5,262 nt of DNA, taken from Comamonadaceae bacterium. Lineage in GTDB: Bacteria > Pseudomonadota > Gammaproteobacteria > Burkholderiales > Burkholderiaceae. Of the stretch, positions 1-4,493 are shown in pieces. The stretch spans positions 1 through 5,262 of the forward strand of contig CANGSD010000119.1 in assembly GCA_947455875.1 (NCBI GenBank). Direction: 5' to 3'. The translations under genes and the position numbers were made by a program. The notes under the pieces were generated by a model. That model ran no database searches. It saw only the letters and a list, made by a program, of their open reading frames with translations, and was not told where the DNA came from. Position 1 is the stretch's first letter; every line of letters begins with the position of its first letter.

Positions 1-369
1 CTGTTCCATCTGGCGTGGCTGGAATCGCACCTGAACGCAACGCTGGACCCGGTCGATGTGCAAGCGACGCTGGCCGAACTCACCGCGCGCAGCTGCGCCG
101 ACGATATGCGCCGACACGCATCGGGGGTAACGCGCCTGATCGTGTGTGGTGGGGGCGCCTTCAACACGCACCTGATGCGCCGCCTGGCGGCCTTGCTGCC
201 GGGCGTGCAGGTGATGTCCAGCGACGCGGCGGGCCTGCCGCCCCTGCAGGTGGAAGCCGCCGCCTTTGCCTGGCTGGCGCGCCAGGCCATCTTGCGCGAA
301 AAACTGAACCTCACAAGCACCACGGGCGCCCGAGGCGCCCGTGTGTTGGGTGGGATCTACCCGGCTTAG
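1..369 (+). CDS. anmK: Anhydro-N-acetylmuramic acid kinase, C-terminal part (5' end outside window)
   Basis: AnmK phosphorylates and ring-opens 1,6-anhydro-N-acetylmuramic acid with ATP to give MurNAc-6-phosphate, a cytoplasmic step of murein recycling. Frame 1 is open from the first base and gives 122 residues ending at TAG (367-369); family members are about 370 residues, so roughly two thirds lie upstream of the window. Recognisable features are the glycine-rich V-C-G-G-G-A-F-N segment followed by THLMRRL, the [21 protein letters not shown] block, and the tail [15 protein letters not shown]. These match the C-terminal lobe of the ASKHA-fold kinase family. The stop overlaps that of the convergent erpA by 4 bp. 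The tandem Gly-Ala-Arg near the C-terminus is encoded by a perfect hairpin (321-343). The identification is firm; the start, promoter and upstream partners cannot be seen. Confidence 0.93.
   Translation: MFHLAWLESHLNATLDPVDVQATLAELTARSCADDMRRHASGVTRLIVCGGGAFNTHLMRRLAALLPGVQVMSSDAAGLPPLQVEAAAFAWLARQAILREKLNLTSTTGARGARVLGGIYPA
321..343. repeat. Perfect 10-bp stem-loop at the anmK/erpA convergent junction
   Basis: CACGGGCGCC (321-330), loop CGA (331-333) and GGCGCCCGTG (334-343) form a perfect GC-rich stem. It lies inside the last codons of anmK and 23 nt beyond the erpA stop on the minus strand. On neither strand does a T-run follow directly; on the minus strand a T5 run starts about 20 nt further on (plus-strand A5 near 299-303). 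It is therefore not a textbook intrinsic terminator. It could block 3' exonucleases or slow convergent polymerases, or simply result from the tandem Gly-Ala-Arg codons, because GGCGCC is itself palindromic. The structure is seen; any role is inference. Confidence 0.5.
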
Positions 370-731
370 ACCGAGAAGCTCGAGCCGCAGCCGCAGGTGG
401 TGGTGGCGTTGGGGTTCTTGATCACGAACTGGGCGCCCTGCAGGTCTTCCTTGTAGTCGATCTCGGCGCCCGTCAGGTACTGGTAGCTCATGGCGTCGAT
501 CAGGAGCGACACGCCGTTTTTGGTCATGACGGTGTCGTCTTCGTTGGTGATCTCGTCGAAGGTGAAGCCGTACTGGAAGCCGGAGCAGCCACCGCCTTGG
601 ACGAAGACCCGCAATTTGAGGTCGGGATTGCCTTCTTCGGCGATCAGGTCCGCCACCTTGGCCGCTGCGCTGTCGGTGAACAGCAGGGGGCCGGGCATGT
701 CGGTCTGGATGTCGTTGGCGACTGCGCTCAT
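366..731 (-). CDS. erpA: Iron-sulfur cluster insertion protein ErpA (A-type carrier)
   Basis: ErpA is a cytoplasmic A-type carrier that takes Fe-S clusters from the ISC scaffold and delivers them to apo-proteins; the best-known E. coli targets are the isoprenoid enzymes IspG and IspH. The 121-residue product is close to the usual 105-125. It has the family core [18 protein letters not shown] and the C-terminal T-C-G-C-G-S-S-F. The three cluster-ligand cysteines are Cys49, Cys113 and Cys115. The Q-Y-G-F-T-F segment and overall similarity favour ErpA over IscA or SufA. The ATG at 729-731 is preceded by AAGGA (minus strand, 739-743) with 7-nt spacing, which supports this start over the internal Met12. 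It reads in the same direction as rpsI but lies beyond that operon's terminator, so it probably has its own promoter. It ends 4 bp inside anmK, tail to tail. Confidence 0.96.
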   Translation of the reverse strand: MSAVANDIQTDMPGPLLFTDSAAAKVADLIAEEGNPDLKLRVFVQGGGCSGFQYGFTFDEITNEDDTVMTKNGVSLLIDAMSYQYLTGAEIDYKEDLQGAQFVIKNPNATTTCGCGSSFSV

Positions 732-841
732 GGGAATATCCTTCTGAAATACTCCACCATCTTAGAGCATTCGGGCCTGGGGCCCACCGGGGGTGGGTTT
801 GCCAGGATAGGGAAGTGGGGGCATTGGCCCCGGATGCCCCC
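732..841 (-). promoter_or_regulatory. erpA upstream region with stem-loop and weak promoter candidate
   Basis: This stretch lies between the rpsI terminator and erpA. A perfect 8-bp stem occupies GGGGGCAT (817-824) and ATGCCCCC (834-841) with a 9-nt GC-rich loop, directly after the T-rich tail of the terminator in the minus-strand direction. A shorter hairpin, CCCACC (783-788) with GGTGGG (792-797), follows. The only -10-like hexamer I find for erpA is TAAGAT (minus strand, 759-764), 27 nt before the ATG; no convincing -35 sits upstream of it. E. coli erpA is controlled by the Fe-S sensor IscR, but I cannot recognise an IscR site here. The hairpins are certain as sequence; the promoter assignment is weak. 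Confidence 0.35.
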
Positions 842-883
842 TAAAAACAACAAAGCCGCGCGGGCAGAACCGGCGCGGCTTTG
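842..883 (-). terminator. Intrinsic terminator of the rplM-rpsI operon
   Basis: Read on the minus strand, an 11-bp perfect stem (plus-strand arms CAAAGCCGCGC at 851-861 and GCGCGGCTTTG at 873-883) with an 11-nt loop is followed at once by TTGTTTTTA (850-842). The stem begins about 19 nt after the rpsI stop codon. GC-rich stem plus T-rich tail in the operon's direction is the classical Rho-independent form. The mirrored AAAG/CTTT edges give a short A-rich lead-in, but only a T3 run on the plus strand, so termination should be mainly one-directional. Confidence 0.88.
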
Positions 884-901
884 GGGCGGAACAGCGGCGG
901 G

Positions 902-1294
902 TTAGCGCTTGCTGAACTGCTTGCGGCGGCGAGCGGAGTGCAGGCCGACCTTCTTACGTTCGACTTCGCGGGCGTCGCGGGTGACGAAGCCGGCAGCCGA
1001 CAGGGCGGGCTTGAGGGCTGCGTCGTAGTCGATCAGGGCACGGGTGATGCCGTGACGGGCTGCACCGGCCTGGCCGGATTCGCCGCCGCCGTGGACGTTG
1101 ATCTGGATGTCAAACGTCTCGACGTGGTTGGTCAGCACCAGGGGCTGCTTGGCGATCATGATCGAGGTCTGACGGCCGAAGAACGATTCGATGTCCTTGC
1201 CGTTGACCGTGATCTTGCCGCTGCCTTTTTTCAGAAACACGCGGGCGACGCTCGATTTGCGACGGCCGGTGCCATTGTTCCATTCACCAATCAT
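902..1294 (-). CDS. rpsI: 30S ribosomal protein S9
   Basis: S9 is a small-subunit head protein whose C-terminal tail reaches the P-site tRNA. The 130-residue product equals the E. coli length. Visible signatures are the N-terminal [12 protein letters not shown], the [19 protein letters not shown] block (about residues 70-88) and the basic end ending in S-K-R; in E. coli the terminal Arg contacts P-site tRNA. The ATG at 1292-1294 lies 9 nt after the rplM stop and is served by a strong Shine-Dalgarno built on that stop codon. The gene is second in the rplM-rpsI operon and is followed by an intrinsic terminator. No missing motif or unusual length is seen. Confidence 0.98.
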   Translation of the reverse strand: MIGEWNNGTGRRKSSVARVFLKKGSGKITVNGKDIESFFGRQTSIMIAKQPLVLTNHVETFDIQINVHGGGESGQAGAARHGITRALIDYDAALKPALSAAGFVTRDAREVERKKVGLHSARRRKQFSKR

Positions 1295-1299
1295 GTCGG

Positions 1300-1306
1300 C
1301 TCCTTA
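1300..1306 (-). promoter_or_regulatory. rpsI Shine-Dalgarno overlapping the rplM stop codon
   Basis: On the minus strand TAAGGAG (1306-1300) contains the rplM stop TAA as its first three bases and is fully complementary to the 16S anti-Shine-Dalgarno core. Spacing to the rpsI ATG is 5 nt (1299-1295). Terminating ribosomes thus sit on the initiation site of the next gene, which fits coupled synthesis of L13 and S9. Confidence 0.85.
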
Positions 1307-1735
1307 GATCTCGAGCGGCTTGGGCTGCTGCGCGGTGTGGGGGTGCTCGGCACCGCCATACACCTTGAGCTTCTTGATCATGGCGTAGCCCAGAGGACCC
1401 TTGGGCAGCATGCCCTTAACGGCCTTCTCGAGCGCGCGGCCAGGGTGCTTGGCCTGCATGTCGCGGAAGTTGGTCTCGTAGATACCGCCGGGGAAACCGG
1501 AGTGGCGGAAGTACTTCTTGTTCAGCTCTTTCGTGCCAGTGACACGGAGCTTGGAAGCGTTGATGACGACAATGAAGTCGCCGGTATCGACGTGAGGCGT
1601 GTAAATGGCCTTGTGTTTGCCGCGCAAACGGAGGGCTGCTTCGCTGGCAATCCGTCCGAGCACCTTATCGGTGGCGTCAATCACAAACCACTCGTGCGTC
1701 ACGTCAGCGGGTTTTGCGCTGAACGTTTTGGTCAT
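1304..1735 (-). CDS. rplM: 50S ribosomal protein L13
   Basis: L13 is an early-assembly large-subunit protein that binds 23S rRNA. The product is 143 residues, one more than E. coli L13. Conserved blocks are [17 protein letters not shown] (about residues 37-53) and [15 protein letters not shown], then the K-L-K-V-Y and A-Q-Q-P-K-P-L ending. The reading frame is open up to 1873, which would add 46 residues. The ATG at 1733-1735 is chosen because M-T-K-T-F-S-A-K-P aligns with the L13 N-terminus and the extension resembles nothing in the family. The Shine-Dalgarno is only moderate: AAAGAG (minus strand, 1748-1743), 7 nt from the ATG and inside an inverted repeat. It is first in the operon with rpsI. 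In E. coli L13 represses translation of its own operon through the mRNA leader, which makes the structured leader here relevant. Confidence 0.97.
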   Translation of the reverse strand: MTKTFSAKPADVTHEWFVIDATDKVLGRIASEAALRLRGKHKAIYTPHVDTGDFIVVINASKLRVTGTKELNKKYFRHSGFPGGIYETNFRDMQAKHPGRALEKAVKGMLPKGPLGYAMIKKLKVYGGAEHPHTAQQPKPLEI

Positions 1736-1887
1736 GAGTTTTCTCTTTGAAAGAGGTGGTTTGGCGGGTCCTTTTCCACGGTCGGTGTCTCTCTTTTGGA
1801 GACCTCTTAGGTGGGGTTTCAGGCCGAACCCATCAACATGTTCCGGGAACTGCCTTATCTGCCGCGGGACCACAAGGCGCTGCAGAG
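1736..1887 (-). promoter_or_regulatory. rplM mRNA leader with several inverted repeats
   Basis: If transcription starts about 7 nt after the -10 box, the leader is about 150 nt. Reading downstream on the minus strand it holds: a 5-1-5 inverted repeat GTTCCCGGAAC (1850-1840); GGGTT (1831-1827) pairing with AACCC (1818-1814); GTCTC (1803-1799) pairing with GAGAC (1791-1787); and CTCTTTCAAAGAG (1755-1743), whose 3' arm is the Shine-Dalgarno. In addition AAGAGGT (1808-1802) can pair with ACCTCTT (1757-1751). That pairing would use the same CTCTT that otherwise covers the Shine-Dalgarno, so the two are mutually exclusive. The repeats are read directly; a switch or L13 autoregulatory site is inference. 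I see no known riboswitch class. Confidence 0.45.
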
Positions 1888-1893
1888 CCCTCG

Positions 1894-1922
1894 ATTATAC
1901 GAAGTTTTGGCTCTGGGGCCCA
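1894..1922 (-). promoter_or_regulatory. Putative promoter of rplM-rpsI
   Basis: The minus strand has a perfect -10 hexamer TATAAT (1899-1894), followed by a GC-rich discriminator (CGAGGG). Such a discriminator is common at stringently controlled ribosomal promoters. At 17-bp spacing the -35 position (1922-1917) reads TGGGCC, a poor match to TTGACA, and there is no TGn extended -10 (TCG is seen). The -10 lies about 160 bp upstream of the rplM ATG. It is the only consensus -10 noticed in the rplM/rlmJ gap, which makes it the best candidate despite the weak -35. Confidence 0.55.
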
Positions 1923-1924
1923 GA
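1912..1924. repeat. 13-bp palindrome over the rplM -35 position
   Basis: TCTGGG-G-CCCAGA (1912-1924) is a perfect 6-1-6 inverted repeat. It covers the expected -35 element of the rplM promoter and lies 30 bp upstream of the rlmJ start. The placement is operator-like, but short GC palindromes arise easily at this base composition and I do not recognise it as the site of a known regulator. Confidence 0.3.
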
Positions 1925-1934
1925 CCAGGTTCCG

Positions 1935-1954
1935 GGGGCGGCTACCATCGCCCC
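1935..1954 (+). promoter_or_regulatory. Stem-loop abutting the rlmJ start codon, no Shine-Dalgarno
   Basis: GGGGCG (1935-1940), an 8-nt loop and CGCCCC (1949-1954) form a perfect 6-bp GC stem whose last base touches the rlmJ ATG. The usual Shine-Dalgarno window just upstream of the ATG holds no AGGAG-like sequence; the nearest G-rich run (1934-1938) is 16 or more nt away and lies in the stem. When the hairpin is folded, that G-run is brought close to the ATG. The absence of a Shine-Dalgarno is clear; the effect on initiation is inference. Confidence 0.4.
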
Positions 1955-2857
1955 ATGTTCAGTTATCGGCACGCCTTCCACGCCGGCAACCACGCCGACG
2001 TGCTCAAACACCTGGTGCTGATTGCCACCCTGCGGCACCTGACCCAGAAACCCACCCCCCTGATGGCGGTGGACACCCACGCCGGCGCCGGGGTGTACCG
2101 GCTCGACGGCGACCAGGCCGAGACCTCGGGCGAGGCCCAGGACGGCATCGTCAAGCTCACCGCCGCAGGCCTGACCGACCCCGCCCCCGCCCTGGCCGAC
2201 TACCTGGAGGTGGTGGCCAGCTTCAACCGGGCGGGCCGCCCGCGCCTGTACCCGGGATCGCCCTTCGTCATCCAGAAGCTGCTACGGGCCGAGGCCCGGG
2301 ACAAGCTCAAGCTCTTTGAGATGCACCCCACCGACATCAAGGCCCTGGTCGGTCACATGGCCCAGCTGGAGGCGGGTCGGCAGGTGAGCGTGGCGCGGCA
2401 GGACGGCTTCGAGTCGCTCAAGGCCCTGCTGCCCCCGCCGCAACGCCGTGCCCTGGTGCTGATCGACCCGAGCTATGAGATTAAAAGCGATTACACGAAA
2501 GTGAGCGCGTGCATACAAGACAGCTTGAAGCGCTTTGCGACTGGCACCTACCTGGTCTGGGACCCGATCATTCCCCGGCCGGAAGCGCATGACCTGCCGC
2601 GCCGGCTCAAGACCCTGGCCAACCAGGCGGGCAAGCCCTGGCTGCATGCGACCTTGTCGGTGGGTCAGCGCGACGAGGCGCCGCAGGCCCAGATGCCGGG
2701 CGATGCGCCGCACCGTCCGGGCCTGACCGCCAGCGGGATGTTCGTGATCAATCCGCCGCACACCCTCAAGCCCGTCCTGGCCGCCGCCCTGCCGCAGTTG
2801 CTGCAGGTGCTGGGGCGCGGGCGGGGCAAGGGGCAGACGCTGGAGTCGGCGGGCTAG
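1955..2857 (+). CDS. rlmJ: 23S rRNA (adenine(2030)-N6)-methyltransferase RlmJ
   Basis: RlmJ transfers a methyl group from SAM to N6 of A2030 (E. coli numbering) of 23S rRNA. The product is 300 residues against 280 in E. coli. The N-terminus M-F-S-Y-R-H-A-F-H-A-G-N-H-A-D-V-L-K-H is the family's opening block and fixes the start at 1955, although the frame is open from 1811. The SAM-binding motif I appears as V-D-T-H-A-G-A-G-V-Y (39-48), Y-P-G-S-P at 99-103, and the motif IV region as L-I-D-P-S-Y-E-I-K (169-177). The C-terminal G-M-F-V-I-N-P-P (261-268) is also conserved. E. coli RlmJ has DPPY at motif IV, so Ser173 replaces the second Pro. Codons around 2474-2520 are AT-richer than the rest of the gene. 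It is divergent from rplM and converges on metF across 20 bp. No recognisable promoter or Shine-Dalgarno was found. Confidence 0.95.
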   Translation: MFSYRHAFHAGNHADVLKHLVLIATLRHLTQKPTPLMAVDTHAGAGVYRLDGDQAETSGEAQDGIVKLTAAGLTDPAPALADYLEVVASFNRAGRPRLYPGSPFVIQKLLRAEARDKLKLFEMHPTDIKALVGHMAQLEAGRQVSVARQDGFESLKALLPPPQRRALVLIDPSYEIKSDYTKVSACIQDSLKRFATGTYLVWDPIIPRPEAHDLPRRLKTLANQAGKPWLHATLSVGQRDEAPQAQMPGDAPHRPGLTASGMFVINPPHTLKPVLAAALPQLLQVLGRGRGKGQTLESAG

Positions 2858-2877
2858 GTCGACAGGCCGATCAGGGC

Positions 2878-3705
2878 TTAGCGCGAAGCCAGCTGCTCCA
2901 GCACCGCCATCGTGGCCTGGGCCTGGTTCATCGTGTAGAAGTGCAGCCCCGGCGCGCCGCCGTTGGACAGCTGCTCGCACAGGTCGGCCACCACGTCCAC
3001 GCCAAAGGCCTTGATCGAGGCGGTGTCGTCGCCAAAGCTTTGCAGGCGCAGGCGGATCCAGCGCGGGATCTCGGCGCCGCAGGCATCCGAGAACCGCATC
3101 AACTGTGTGGAGCTCGCGATCGGCATGATGCCCGGCACGATGGGCACGTCCACCCCCAGCTTGTACAGGTCGTCCACGTAGCGGAAATAGGCGTCGCTGT
3201 TGAAGAAGTACTGGGTGATGCCAGCGTTGGCCCCCGCCTTGACCTTGGCGGCAAAGGCCTCGAGGTCGGACTGCGGGGAGCGCGCCTGCGGGTGCGTCTC
3301 GGGATAGGCCGCCACTTCGAGGTGGAAGTGATCGCCCGTCTCTTCGCGGATGAAGGCCACCAGGTCGCTGGCATAACGAAACTCGCCGGCGGCGCCATAG
3401 CCACTGGGCAGGTCACCGCGCAGGGCCACGATGCGCGTGACGCCGGCGGCGCGATAAGCGTTCAGACGTTCACGCAGGCTCTCGCGGGTCTGGCCGATGC
3501 ACGAGAGATGCGGCGCAGCGGGCACGCCCTCGGCCATGATCGCCGTGACGGTCTGCAAGGTGCCGTCCTGGGTGGAGCCGCCCGCGCCAAAGGTGACCGA
3601 GCAGAACTCGGGCTTCAAGGCATACAGCTGCTGGCGCACCGCGCGCAGCTTGTCCGCGCCTTCAGGCGTCTTGGGAGGGAAGAATTCGAGGCTGATGGGA
3701 AGCAT
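2878..3705 (-). CDS. metF: Methylenetetrahydrofolate reductase
   Basis: MetF is an FAD enzyme that reduces 5,10-methylene-THF to 5-methyl-THF, the methyl donor for homocysteine remethylation. The product has 275 residues (E. coli 296) in a single TIM-barrel domain. Visible motifs are S-L-E-F-F-P-P-K-T-P-E-G with catalytic Glu7 (E. coli Glu28), V-T-F-G-A-G-G-S-T (38-46), H-L-S-C-I-G (66-71), L-R-G-D-L-P with Asp98 (E. coli Asp120), A-A-Y-P-E-T-H-P, I-T-Q-Y-F-F with Gln165, and P-I-V-P-G-I-M-P-I. The frame continues upstream to 3789, but that would overlap tlyA and add 28 residues unlike the family. The ATG at 3703-3705 is preferred, with AGGA at 3721-3718 (a long 12-nt spacing). It lacks the longer N-terminal helix of E. 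coli MetF. It is the third gene after ahcY and tlyA, 34 nt from the tlyA stop. No terminator is evident in the 20 bp after its stop. Confidence 0.96.
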   Translation of the reverse strand: MLPISLEFFPPKTPEGADKLRAVRQQLYALKPEFCSVTFGAGGSTQDGTLQTVTAIMAEGVPAAPHLSCIGQTRESLRERLNAYRAAGVTRIVALRGDLPSGYGAAGEFRYASDLVAFIREETGDHFHLEVAAYPETHPQARSPQSDLEAFAAKVKAGANAGITQYFFNSDAYFRYVDDLYKLGVDVPIVPGIMPIASSTQLMRFSDACGAEIPRWIRLRLQSFGDDTASIKAFGVDVVADLCEQLSNGGAPGLHFYTMNQAQATMAVLEQLASR

Positions 3706-3739
3706 GGGCTTTGCGTTTCCTAATCGTTGTCGTCGCTCG

Positions 3740-4483
3740 CTACGCGCCGTGGCGTGCGTGTACAAAAAACTCGCGGTTGCCGTCGCCACCGACGATCGGG
3801 CTGTCGTGCCAGCCCGCCACCTGCAGTGTCAGTGCGGCACAGGCTTCGCGCAATCGGGTCTGAACCTGCGCATGCAAGGCCGCATCGCGCACGATGCCGC
3901 CCTTACCTACCTGCCCTGGCTGCAACTCGAACTGCGGCTTGACCAACAACAGCAAGTCGCCTTGCGGTGCGAGCAGCGCGGTCAGTGCCGGCATCACCAG
4001 CGTGAGCGAGATGAAGGACAGGTCGGCCACGATCAGATCAAACGGCGAGACGGGCAAATCGCTGGCCGCGAGGCTGCGCACATTGACACGCTCCAGACAC
4101 GTCACGCGCGGATCGCTGCGCAGGCTCGGATGCAACTGGCCATGGCCCACATCGACGCCCACCACGTGCGCGGCGCCCAGACGCAGCAGGCAATCGGTGA
4201 AGCCCCCGGTGGACTGGCCCGCATCAAGACAAACACGACCCGACGGGGCGATGCCACTGGCCGCCAGCGCGCCTTCGAGCTTGAGGCCACCGCGCGACAC
4301 ATAACGGGTCTCGGCGGTGTCGACCAGCTCGATCTCGGCCTGTGCGGGCAGATCGTCACCGTTTTTGGTGACGGCCTGCCAGCCCGTGGGGCCGAGCCAG
4401 CGCATGCCGGCTGCAATCAGCCGCTGCGCCTGCGATCGTGAAGCCGCGAGGCCTCGCTCGACGAGCAGCTGGTCTGCCCGCAT
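3740..4483 (-). CDS. tlyA: TlyA family rRNA 2'-O-methyltransferase (S4 domain plus FtsJ-like domain)
   Basis: TlyA proteins methylate the ribose 2'-OH of cytidines in rRNA using SAM. The 247-residue product starts with an S4 RNA-binding domain (about 1-60: R-A-D-Q-L-L-V-E-R-G-L-A-A-S-R-S-Q-A). An R-Y-V-S-R-G-G-L-K-L linker leads to an FtsJ-like Rossmann domain with C-L-D-A-G-Q-S-T-G-G-F-T-D (85-97) and D-V-G-H-G-Q-L (111-117). The K-D-K-E tetrad is intact as Lys68, Asp154 (A-D-L-S-F), Lys182 (V-K-P-Q-F-E) and Glu238. Mycobacterial TlyA is about 268 residues and modifies both 16S and 23S; the shorter form seen here suggests the type that modifies 23S only, which is inference. A haemolysin label is historical. 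The ATG at 4481-4483 lies 10 nt after the ahcY stop with no good Shine-Dalgarno, suggesting coupled or reinitiated translation. It sits in an ahcY-tlyA-metF cluster. Confidence 0.93.
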   Translation of the reverse strand: MRADQLLVERGLAASRSQAQRLIAAGMRWLGPTGWQAVTKNGDDLPAQAEIELVDTAETRYVSRGGLKLEGALAASGIAPSGRVCLDAGQSTGGFTDCLLRLGAAHVVGVDVGHGQLHPSLRSDPRVTCLERVNVRSLAASDLPVSPFDLIVADLSFISLTLVMPALTALLAPQGDLLLLVKPQFELQPGQVGKGGIVRDAALHAQVQTRLREACAALTLQVAGWHDSPIVGGDGNREFFVHARHGA

Positions 4484-4493
4484 CGCGCTGCGA

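Noticed and set aside
15..905. 296-codon plus-strand open frame across anmK, erpA and the terminator
   Set aside because: It is out of frame with anmK, antisense to erpA, and reads through the intrinsic terminator.
881..1750. 289-codon plus-strand open frame antisense to rpsI and rplM
   Set aside because: It lies wholly opposite two certain ribosomal protein genes; long antisense frames are expected in GC-rich DNA, and the translation resembles no family I know.
1736..1873. 46-residue N-terminal extension of L13
   Set aside because: L13 proteins begin at the M-T-K-T-F equivalent; the extension falls in a structured leader downstream of the likely promoter and matches nothing in the family.
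1811..1954. 48-residue N-terminal extension of RlmJ
   Set aside because: The family's N-terminus (S-Y-R-H-x-F-H-A-G-N) begins right after the Met at 1955; the upstream residues are non-homologous and antisense to the rplM promoter and leader.
2846..2870. TCGGC/GCCGA inverted repeat between rlmJ and metF as a bidirectional terminator
   Set aside because: It has only 5 bp with a 15-nt loop and no T-run on either side.
2282..2980. 232-codon minus-strand open frame antisense to rlmJ, running into the metF end
   Set aside because: It overlaps two certain genes in non-coding frames; the Arg/Gln/Leu-rich translation is typical of a shadow frame.
2941..3723. 260-codon plus-strand open frame antisense to metF
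   Set aside because: It mirrors a fully conserved metF, has low-complexity Gly/Ala/Arg/His composition, and no recognisable domain.
3763..3769. T6 run on the minus strand near the tlyA end as a terminator tail
   Set aside because: It is within the tlyA Phe-Phe codons, with no GC-rich stem directly upstream.
3706..3789. 28-residue N-terminal extension of MetF
   Set aside because: It would overlap the end of tlyA and resembles tlyA-region noise rather than a MetF N-terminal helix.
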